Below, piece by piece: positions 1 to 4,979 of a stretch of 6,614 nucleotides of DNA. Position 1 is the stretch's first letter. Each line of letters opens with the position of its first letter. A program made the translations under genes and the position numbers. This DNA is from CAYWTS01 sp964461265 (GTDB taxonomy: Bacteria; Bacteroidota; Ignavibacteria; Tepidaquicellales; OLB5): the NCBI GenBank assembly GCA_964461265.1, contig CAYWTS010000070.1:1-6614 (forward strand), written 5' to 3'. A model generated the notes under the pieces. The model was not told where the DNA came from. It saw only the letters and a list, made by a program, of their open reading frames with translations, and did not search any database.

Positions 1-142
1 TGCAGCACTGCTAATATAACATAATGTTAAAACAATTGTCAGCCCAAAATTATTGTATCCTTATTCTTAAATCTATTCATATTCTAATAAAATTTATTAC
101 TCCCGCACTGTATACACCACACCCAGTAAACTAAACAACCCA
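1..142. other. AT-rich non-coding stretch, no gene seen
   Basis: I see no convincing open reading frame, RNA gene or promoter here on either strand. It lies downstream of the small minus-strand gene pair and could hold the end of their transcript. A short minus-strand reading ending near position 98 has a plausible composition, but it has no start and runs back through the palindromic repeat, so I do not call it a gene. Confidence 0.5.
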
Positions 143-188
143 CCTACGCCCAACTTAGTTGGGCTTCGGCGGGCTGGTTATTAACTAA
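143..188. repeat. Palindromic intergenic repeat, unit A
   Basis: This unit starts CCTACG and ends ATTAACTAA. Inside it, GCCCAAC (148-154) and GTTGGGC (158-164) form a perfect 7-bp stem with a TTA loop. Just outside, AACC (137-140) can pair with GGTT (176-179). It is far more GC-rich than the surrounding DNA and shares its order of motifs (CCTACGC, then TTCGGC, RGGCWGG and ATTAACTAA) with unit B at 197-232. It resembles REP-like dispersed palindromes. Membership of a genome-wide family is an inference from one window. Confidence 0.6.
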
Positions 189-196
189 TTAACCTT

Positions 197-232
197 CCTA
201 CGCTGCCTCTTCGGCAGGCAGGCATTAACTAA
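197..232. repeat. Palindromic intergenic repeat, unit B, overlapping a stop codon
   Basis: This is a shorter relative of unit A: CCTACGC, then CTGCC (203-207) pairing with GGCAG (213-217) around a TCTTC loop, then AGGCAGG and ATTAACTAA (224-232). The final 9 bases repeat those at 180-188 exactly, 44 bp away. The TTA at 225-227 is the stop codon (TAA on the minus strand) of the DUF2188-like gene, so the repeat abuts and slightly enters that gene's 3' end. In the minus-strand transcript the two hairpins would lie just after the stop. They could protect or terminate the mRNA, but there is no clear U-tract. Confidence 0.6.
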
Positions 233-473
233 GCTCACTCTCCACACAAAAATTCTCGTCATAGATTACAAGCTTAATGTTATTGACCTTGCAGTAATAC
301 TTGTAAAATGTGACAAGTTTTTCCTTGCTTTCTTCTATACGGAGGATGTCGTTGGTTTGCTTATCTATGCACACCCATCCAAAGGTACGTGTACTCACAA
401 TGTGAAATTCCCGTTTACCGGAATTATTTTGTTCCGGCTGTTCTTGCCCCGTATTATTGTATAAGCCAAGCAT
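225..473 (-). CDS. Small DUF2188-like protein
   Basis: This encodes an 82-residue, probably cytosolic protein with no signal peptide or membrane segment. After a polar, low-complexity N-terminus (TGQEQPEQNNSGKR), the rest follows the DUF2188 pattern as I know it: an opening beta strand FHIV, a GW pair (FGWVCI), a Lys/Glu-rich helix (ESKEKLVTFYKYY), then a closing strand LVIYDENF. The family has no established biochemical role. I chose the ATG at 473 because it lies 7 bp after the stop of the DUF1059-like gene. An in-frame ATG at 506 would add 11 residues but overlap that gene by 26 bp, and its AAGGG directly abuts the start codon, too close for a normal ribosome site. Neither start has a good Shine-Dalgarno sequence. 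The gene is probably co-transcribed with the gene upstream. The stop codon lies in palindromic repeat unit B. The family call comes from pattern recognition only. Confidence 0.62.
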   Translation of the reverse strand: MLGLYNNTGQEQPEQNNSGKREFHIVSTRTFGWVCIDKQTNDILRIEESKEKLVTFYKYYCKVNNIKLVIYDENFCVESELS

Positions 474-480
474 AGTTTCT

Positions 481-654
481 TTATATAAGCGATGCCCTAA
501 TATCATCCCTTAGCTTAGGTGTATCTTCGTAATGATGATTAAAAATCAGATGGTTGGCAGCATTTTCCACAACTTCGTCCTCAGGACCCTCTATTTCATA
601 GTCACATGATGGATTTGGCTGAAAATTTTTACAAATGAATTTTTTTGTTTCCAT
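481..654 (-). CDS. Small DUF1059-family protein
   Basis: This encodes a complete 57-residue protein, METKKFICKN... to ...DIRASLI, ending in TAA at 483-481. The layout fits the small DUF1059 family: Cys8, then Cys17-Asp18, an acidic E-x-E-x-EVVENAANH helix with His35, then His40-His41 and a closing TPKLRDDIRASL helix that matches the usual TPEL...VRAAI ending. The spaced Cys and His residues could bind a metal, but this is inference and the family has no proven function. Its length is normal for the family. No Shine-Dalgarno sequence precedes the ATG at 654, which is common in Bacteroidota. A promoter-like pair lies about 50 bp upstream (706-737). The next gene on the strand begins 7 bp after the stop, so the two probably form one operon. 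Confidence 0.85.
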   Translation of the reverse strand: METKKFICKNFQPNPSCDYEIEGPEDEVVENAANHLIFNHHYEDTPKLRDDIRASLI

Positions 655-705
655 TTTATAAGTATTTAATTTTTATTGAGTTGAATCCTAAATAACAGGT
701 TATTA

Positions 706-737
706 CAAAAATAATATATCAGGTACAGCCAAGTCAA
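706..737 (-). promoter_or_regulatory. Bacteroidota-type promoter for the DUF1059/DUF2188 pair
   Basis: On the minus strand TATTTTTG (713 down to 706) matches the Bacteroidota -7 consensus TAnnTTTG at every fixed position. TTGAC (737 down to 733) lies 19 bp upstream and fits the -33 TTG element. Transcription would start about 45 bp before the ATG at 654. This is a consensus match only. Confidence 0.45.
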
Positions 738-789
738 CCACAAAAAAAGGGCTTTGTCGATTGATATTTTTATTTAAATAAACCTTTTT

Positions 790-818
790 TTTGAATATTT
801 TGCAGTAGTCTAAATTTT
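790..818 (+). promoter_or_regulatory. Possible promoter of the 838 gene
   Basis: TTTG (790-793) is followed after 17 bp by TAAATTTT (811-818), which matches TAnnTTTG except at the last base. An overlapping alternative is TATTTTG at 796-802. The region is very T-rich, so chance matches are likely. If real, the 5' leader would be very short and contain the ribosome site at 823-828. Confidence 0.25.
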
Positions 819-822
819 TTTT

Positions 823-828
823 ACGGAG
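823..828 (+). promoter_or_regulatory. Ribosome binding site fixing the start at 838
   Basis: ACGGAG sits 9 bp before the ATG at 838. It is a clear Shine-Dalgarno match in a window where several genes lack one, and it supports this start. Confidence 0.55.
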
Positions 829-837
829 TTATCGATT

Positions 838-2319
838 ATGGGACGTCAAAAAATTTTTAAAATGCTTGAAAATCTAACGCTTCCTGAACTTTCTGATTTT
901 AAGAATTTTGTGATTTATAAGCTTGATAGAGAAGATAGTAACAGCACAAAATTAATCGGTTATCTGATTCGCAATAAACTTTCTTACGGAAATTATGAAA
1001 TAAGCAGTGAAAACATCTTCCGGTATTTGTATCCAGGCGAAAAGTATAACGATAAAAAGCTGCGTGACAGGTTTTCTGCTCTAGTGCGGTTGCTAAAGGA
1101 GTATTTAATTTTTAAGGAGGCGGCTGGCTCCGGAGATATGAACTATTTGTTTCTCATCAAACAGTTCAGGAAGCGGAACCTTAATGAAGAGGTTATCAGG
1201 TTATTTAAGGAAGGATATAACTTTTTTGAGAATAAGAACGTAAATGACCCCGTAAATTATTTTAATAAATTCATGTTCTACTCTGAATATTCGCAGTTCT
1301 TCGATGACCACTTTGAGTATAAACATGCCCTGGAAGAAAGTTTGAGAATTCAGAATAATTCCGACAACCTTATTTATTTTTTCCTGATATCGATGCTGAA
1401 AATTTATGTTAACCTATTTATTAAAGAAAAGCTGATAAAATTCGATTACAGCTTTAAGTTTATGGACCTGGTTATGAACTATCTTGATAACGAAAAAGAA
1501 GCAATAGAAAAAATACCTGTACTGAAAATTTATTATGAGTTTTTCAATATTTTAAAATCACAAACCGGAAGGGAAAAATATTTTGAGTTAAAATTACAAA
1601 TTCAAAGAGATGCAGAAAAAATTCCATGGGAGATTATAAGGGAGCTGTATTTATTTTTGTATTATTTTGCAAATCAGCTTTTTAATAAAGGTTACAGCGA
1701 ATTCAGAGAAGAGGGTTTTGCCATCCAGGAAGAAATGGTTGAAAAAGGATATTATTTTGAGAGTGACGGTTCGATACAGGAATCAAGTTTTACAGCATTT
1801 ATTGCGGCTGCTCTAAGGTTTAATAAGCTTAAAACTGCTGAGGATTTTATAGTTAAATATAAAGATAAAATACCCCCCGATGTTAGGCAAGATTCCTATT
1901 ATTACAATATGGCTGTTATTAATTACATGAAAGTCCGTTTGAATAATTTGAACGGTAAGGAAAAAATTGCAGTTTTAAAGAACGCCGGTAAATTCTTTGC
2001 TAAGGTGAGGCAAAATCATTACCAATTTTATATCAGAAACAATGAGTTTGCAATTTTTTTGAACTATGAGCTAAGCAATTTTGCCTATGTGGGTGATTTG
2101 ATACATTCATACCGCAACAAGCTGTACAGAGATGAATATTTAAATCCGGAATATAAATCAGGCATACTGAATTTTTTAAAATTCACAGAAAAAATCCTAA
2201 GCCTGCATAAGAATTACCCCGTAAATAAAATCAAACAAATTAAAGAACGGATACAAAATTGCGGGAATTTAATTTACAAAAACTGGCTTCTCAGAAAACT
2301 GGATGAATATATTGTATAA
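838..2319 (+). CDS. Large helical protein of unknown function
   Basis: This encodes a 493-residue soluble protein, rich in Lys, Glu, Asn, Phe and Tyr, with no signal peptide, no membrane helix and no catalytic motif that I recognise. Nearly all of it looks alpha-helical, with aromatic-rich amphipathic helices such as those at residues 120-190, which suggests a TPR-like or other helical-repeat scaffold. The N-terminus (about 1-95) reads as a distinct module: LTLPELSDFKNFV at 13-25, then a segment at 57-90 containing ENIFRYLYPGEKYNDKKLRD and ending LVRLLKEYL. I recall similar 'FPGekYNDkkLRdl' modules in uncharacterised proteins of Ignavibacteria and Bacteroidota, but I know of no assigned function. 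The start at 838 is supported by ACGGAG 9 bp upstream. The gene is divergent from the DUF1059 pair and separated by 99 bp from the FabH-like gene, which has its own promoter-like sequence. A protein-binding or regulatory role is a guess. Confidence 0.85.
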   Translation: MGRQKIFKMLENLTLPELSDFKNFVIYKLDREDSNSTKLIGYLIRNKLSYGNYEISSENIFRYLYPGEKYNDKKLRDRFSALVRLLKEYLIFKEAAGSGDMNYLFLIKQFRKRNLNEEVIRLFKEGYNFFENKNVNDPVNYFNKFMFYSEYSQFFDDHFEYKHALEESLRIQNNSDNLIYFFLISMLKIYVNLFIKEKLIKFDYSFKFMDLVMNYLDNEKEAIEKIPVLKIYYEFFNILKSQTGREKYFELKLQIQRDAEKIPWEIIRELYLFLYYFANQLFNKGYSEFREEGFAIQEEMVEKGYYFESDGSIQESSFTAFIAAALRFNKLKTAEDFIVKYKDKIPPDVRQDSYYYNMAVINYMKVRLNNLNGKEKIAVLKNAGKFFAKVRQNHYQFYIRNNEFAIFLNYELSNFAYVGDLIHSYRNKLYRDEYLNPEYKSGILNFLKFTEKILSLHKNYPVNKIKQIKERIQNCGNLIYKNWLLRKLDEYIV

Positions 2320-2367
2320 CAGTACAACGGGTTTACTTTTTAATTTTTCAGGTCAAAACAAACAGGA

Positions 2368-2397
2368 TTGTAGTTTTAACATTTTTTTCTAATTTTA
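2368..2397 (+). promoter_or_regulatory. Possible promoter of the FabH-like gene
   Basis: TTG (2368-2370) is followed after 19 bp by TAATTTTA (2390-2397), close to the Bacteroidota TAnnTTTG element but wrong at the last base. The location, just before the ribosome site, suits an independent transcript for the FabH-like gene. The match is imperfect in T-rich DNA. Confidence 0.3.
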
Positions 2398-2403
2398 GTT
2401 TTT

Positions 2404-2407
2404 GGAG
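2404..2407 (+). promoter_or_regulatory. Ribosome binding site for the FabH-like gene
   Basis: GGAG, in the context TTTGGAGTAA, lies 11 bp before the ATG at 2419. It supports this start, with somewhat long spacing. Confidence 0.5.
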
Positions 2408-2418
2408 TAAATTATTAA

Positions 2419-3501
2419 ATGGCTTTGTGTTCAGTAATAAGAGCAAGCGGAAGCTTTATCCCTTCTGTGATGGTACCTAATACCAGTTTTCGGGAACATG
2501 AGTTTTACGATATTAACAAAAACAGGATAGAAGTTTCCGGTGATGAGATTATCAGCAAGTTTCATAAAATCACCAATATAAGCGAACGGCGTTATGCTGA
2601 AAATAACCTTGTGACTTCCGACATGGGCTATTTAGCAGCCAAAGAGTGCCTTGAATCGGGGGGAATTGATATGGAAAGCCTCGATTACATAATTTTCGCA
2701 CATAATTTCGGTGATATCAGAGCAGATAACCGCAAATCTGACTTTGTTCCGAGCCTCGCTGCCCGTGTAAAACACAAGCTGAAAATAGTTAATCCGTCCA
2801 CTGTAGCTTACGACCTGCCTTTCGGCTGTCCCGGCTGGCTGATGGGAGTGATTCAGGCACATCTTTTCATAAAAGCCGGTGCTGCTAAAAAGATACTCGT
2901 AATTGGCGGTGAAACACTCTCGCGCGTATCTGACCCTCACGACAGAGACTCAATGCTTTATGCAGATGGTGCCGGAGCAGTTGTTATTGAAGCCGTTGAA
3001 AGTGACGAGAATATAGGCATCCTTTCTTATGCTGTAAGAAGCGATACATTAGAACATGCATATATGTTATGGATGGGGGAATCGAGCAACCCAAGCCATA
3101 AAGGTGATGAACTGTTCTTAAAAATGAAGGGACACAGCCTTTACGAATATGCTTTGGCTACCGTTCCGCTTTGCATAAAGGATAGCCTCGATAAAGCAGG
3201 CATGCATATAACCGATGTTACGAAGCTGGCACTTCACCAGGCAAACGAAAAAATGGATGAACGAATAACACGCAACACGCTTCAGCTCTACGGAGTGAAG
3301 CCTACACCTGAGATGATTGCAAAAGTTATGCCTATGACTATATCATGGCTTGGCAACACCTCAGTAGCAACACTGCCTACTCTATACGACCTGATGAGCA
3401 AAGATAAAATCGAAGAACATACACTCGATAAAGGTAATATTATTGTGTTCGTATCGGTGGGTGCAGGTATGAATGTAAATTCGGTTGTTTACAGAGTATA
3501 A
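2419..3501 (+). CDS. FabH-like 3-oxoacyl-ACP synthase III (ketoacyl synthase III)
   Basis: This encodes a 360-residue cytosolic thiolase-fold condensing enzyme. FabH-type enzymes condense an acyl-CoA primer with malonyl-ACP by decarboxylative Claisen condensation. The expected triad is present: nucleophile Cys137 in DLPFGCPGW, His273 in ALHQANEKMDE, and Asn313 in WLGNTSVATLP. Other hallmarks are ITNISERRYA (51-60), YADGAGAVVIE (181-191) and the closing glycine loop SVGAGMN (346-352). At 360 residues it is longer than E. coli FabH (317), partly from an N-terminal insertion around residues 26-45 (HEFYDINKNRIEVS). It therefore resembles the roughly 350-residue Bacteroidota ketoacyl synthase III group more than housekeeping FabH. 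No fab, plsX or acyl carrier protein gene lies beside it, so it could be a paralogue serving a specialised lipid or polyketide, and I give no symbol. A hydroxymethylglutaryl-CoA synthase or OleA-type role cannot be ruled out, but the HQANEKMDE and GNTS motifs favour the KAS III family. Confidence 0.92.
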   Translation: MALCSVIRASGSFIPSVMVPNTSFREHEFYDINKNRIEVSGDEIISKFHKITNISERRYAENNLVTSDMGYLAAKECLESGGIDMESLDYIIFAHNFGDIRADNRKSDFVPSLAARVKHKLKIVNPSTVAYDLPFGCPGWLMGVIQAHLFIKAGAAKKILVIGGETLSRVSDPHDRDSMLYADGAGAVVIEAVESDENIGILSYAVRSDTLEHAYMLWMGESSNPSHKGDELFLKMKGHSLYEYALATVPLCIKDSLDKAGMHITDVTKLALHQANEKMDERITRNTLQLYGVKPTPEMIAKVMPMTISWLGNTSVATLPTLYDLMSKDKIEEHTLDKGNIIVFVSVGAGMNVNSVVYRV

Positions 3502-3594
3502 GAATCTTCTGAATCTTCAAAATCTTTCTATTTTAACCAGGTTGTAAGTATTGTAATAACAAATATATGCGTCTTTATTAAATATTTTAGGAAC

Positions 3595-3645
3595 GTAATC
3601 CCTAAATATTATAATAATTAGGGATTGTAATCCCAAAATATTATA
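3595..3645. repeat. Nested inverted and direct repeat upstream of the ATPase gene
   Basis: GTAATCCCTAAATATTATA (3595-3613) recurs at 3627-3645 with one mismatch, a 32-bp period. Between and across the copies, AATCCCTAA (3597-3605) and TTAGGGATT (3618-3626) form a perfect 9-bp inverted repeat with a 12-nt loop. GGGATT (3621-3626) and AATCCC (3629-3634) form a second, overlapping 6-bp palindrome with a GT loop. A diverged inverted arm, AATATTTTAGG, lies at 3581-3591. The block ends 16 bp before the ATPase ATG. It could be an operator, a 5' UTR switch between two hairpins, or a dispersed REP/MITE-like repeat. I cannot decide from one copy. Confidence 0.65.
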
Positions 3646-3661
3646 CTTAATATTGCACATA

Positions 3662-4792
3662 ATGGACATAATAACCAGAGAAATAGAAAAAAATATGCTC
3701 GACAGCTTATTTCAGGGAAAAGCGATAATATTATATGGACCGAGACAAGCCGGTAAAACAACATTATTGGAATCGTTATCCGGGAAAATAGGCGGTAAAA
3801 TATTACTATTAAATGGTGATGAGCCCGATGTGCGTGATTTATTGAATAATGTAACTTCAACCCGGTTAAAAAATATTATTGGTGATAATAAAGTGCTAAT
3901 AATTGATGAAGCTCAGCGTATTAATAACATTGGAATTACTTTAAAATTAATAACCGATAATCTTAAAAATGTTCAGGTCATTGCATCTGGCTCATCTTCA
4001 TTTGAGCTTGCAGATAAAACTAAGGAACCTTTAACAGGCAGAAAATTTGAGTTTAAATTATTACCATTTTCCTTCGCCGAAATGGTAAATCACACAAGTT
4101 TACTCGAAGAGAAGCGAATGATAGAAAAACGTCTTGTTTACGGATATTACCCGGAAATTGTAACTAATCCTGATAATGCAAAGAAATTGATAAAGCTTAT
4201 CGCCGGTAGTTATTTATATAAAGACTTGCTTACAATAGATAAGATAAGGAATACAGAATTATTAGATAAAATTTTAAAAGCACTGGCATTTCAGGTAGGT
4301 TACGAAGTATCATTTTACGAAATCGGGCAGCTAACTAATTCAGATCATAAAACAGTAGAGAAATATATAGATTTACTTGAAAAGACCTTTGTAATTTTCC
4401 GCTTAACGGCTTACAGCAGGAATGTAAGGAACGAGATTAAAAAAGGAAGAAAAATATACTTTTATGACAACGGTATCAGGAATGCTATCATTGGTAATTT
4501 TAATCACCTTATTAACAGGACTGATAAAGGGAATCTTTGGGAAAATTTTGTTGTAAGCGAGAGGAAAAAGTTTTTAACTTACCGTGATATCGAAGCAGAT
4601 TCATATTTCTGGAGGACTACTCAAAAACAGGAAATTGATTATTTAGAAGTTAAAAACGATAAAATATATGCTTATGAAATAAAATACAGCCATAAAGCAA
4701 AATGTAAATTTCCGGATTCATTTACAAAAAATTATAAAATTCAGAAGAAAGAAATCATTAATAATTCTAATTTTGAACAATTCTTAACTTAA
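3662..4792 (+). CDS. AAA_14/DUF4143 family ATPase
   Basis: This encodes a 376-residue predicted cytosolic ATPase of the AAA_14 plus DUF4143 architecture, common in bacteria and archaea and of uncertain role. From the ATG at 3662, Walker A is GPRQAGKTT (26-34), Walker B is VLIIDEAQ (78-85), the sensor-like strand is ASGSSS (108-113), and LTGRKFEFKLLPFSFAE follows near 124-140 with the family's conserved TGR. The middle (about 185-250) resembles the winged-helix part of DUF4143, with ISQLT-like and KTVEKYIDLLEKTFVIFRL motifs. The end has LWENFVVSER (292-301), then EID (324-326) and YEIK (338-341), a PD-(D/E)XK nuclease-like core. Length is normal for the family and no key motif is missing. A TTG at 3653 would add three residues. 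I prefer the ATG, although neither start has a Shine-Dalgarno sequence. No partner gene adjoins it. A nested repeat lies just upstream, and the gene converges on the T9SS-sorted gene. Confidence 0.9.
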   Translation: MDIITREIEKNMLDSLFQGKAIILYGPRQAGKTTLLESLSGKIGGKILLLNGDEPDVRDLLNNVTSTRLKNIIGDNKVLIIDEAQRINNIGITLKLITDNLKNVQVIASGSSSFELADKTKEPLTGRKFEFKLLPFSFAEMVNHTSLLEEKRMIEKRLVYGYYPEIVTNPDNAKKLIKLIAGSYLYKDLLTIDKIRNTELLDKILKALAFQVGYEVSFYEIGQLTNSDHKTVEKYIDLLEKTFVIFRLTAYSRNVRNEIKKGRKIYFYDNGIRNAIIGNFNHLINRTDKGNLWENFVVSERKKFLTYRDIEADSYFWRTTQKQEIDYLEVKNDKIYAYEIKYSHKAKCKFPDSFTKNYKIQKKEIINNSNFEQFLT

Positions 4793-4818
4793 GTAATAAT
4801 TAATTTTAAGAAAATACC

Positions 4819-4864
4819 AATGAATCCTTTTATTCATTATTTGTAAAAAAGCGTTTTTTAATTT
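4819..4864. terminator. Weak hairpins between convergent genes
   Basis: Two A/T-rich stems follow the ATPase gene: AATGAAT (4819-4825) with ATTCATT (4832-4838), and TAAAAAA (4844-4850) with TTTTTTA (4854-4860) around a GCG loop. The second ends in a T-run on the plus strand and an equivalent one on the minus strand, so it might end transcripts from both sides. The stems have almost no G-C pairs, so this is a weak candidate. The remainder of the 187-bp spacer shows nothing else. Confidence 0.3.
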
Positions 4865-4979
4865 ACTGGATATAATATTGAGTGTTGCTACTTCTTTGCG
4901 TATTCCTTATTAGTTTAATGTTACTTTTATAAAATGATTCGGTCTTAGAATTAATAAAATTTATATTTTGTGCAGGCTG

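Noticed and set aside
98..160. Minus-strand reading ending ...LFSLLGVVYTVRE
   Set aside because: The composition is plausible, but there is no start codon and it runs through palindromic unit A. It could be a relic, but I cannot support it.
474..506. Longer start for the DUF2188-like gene at the ATG at 506
   Set aside because: It would overlap the DUF1059-like gene by 26 bp, its AAGGG abuts the ATG directly, and the added 11 residues are the shifted-frame reading of that gene's end. It remains possible.
2632..2940. Minus-strand open frame of 102 codons inside the FabH-like gene
   Set aside because: It lies entirely opposite a gene with clear catalytic motifs, and its translation has no recognisable domain, so it is a shadow frame.
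3504..3528. Three imperfect AATCTTC/AATCTTT repeats just after the FabH-like stop
   Set aside because: They are short, low-complexity and imperfect, with no stem or known site. They are most likely chance or slippage.
3595..3645. CRISPR-like array from the 32-bp-period repeat
   Set aside because: There are only two copies, the 13-bp gap between them is too short for a spacer, and no cas gene is nearby.
3653..3661. TTG start for the ATPase, adding three residues
   Set aside because: An ATG lies three codons later, the family needs nothing upstream of it, and no ribosome site favours the TTG.
3618..3860. Minus-strand open frame of 80 codons over the start of the ATPase gene
   Set aside because: Its hydrophobic stretches are the antisense of the ATPase N-terminus and Walker A region, and it has no ribosome site.
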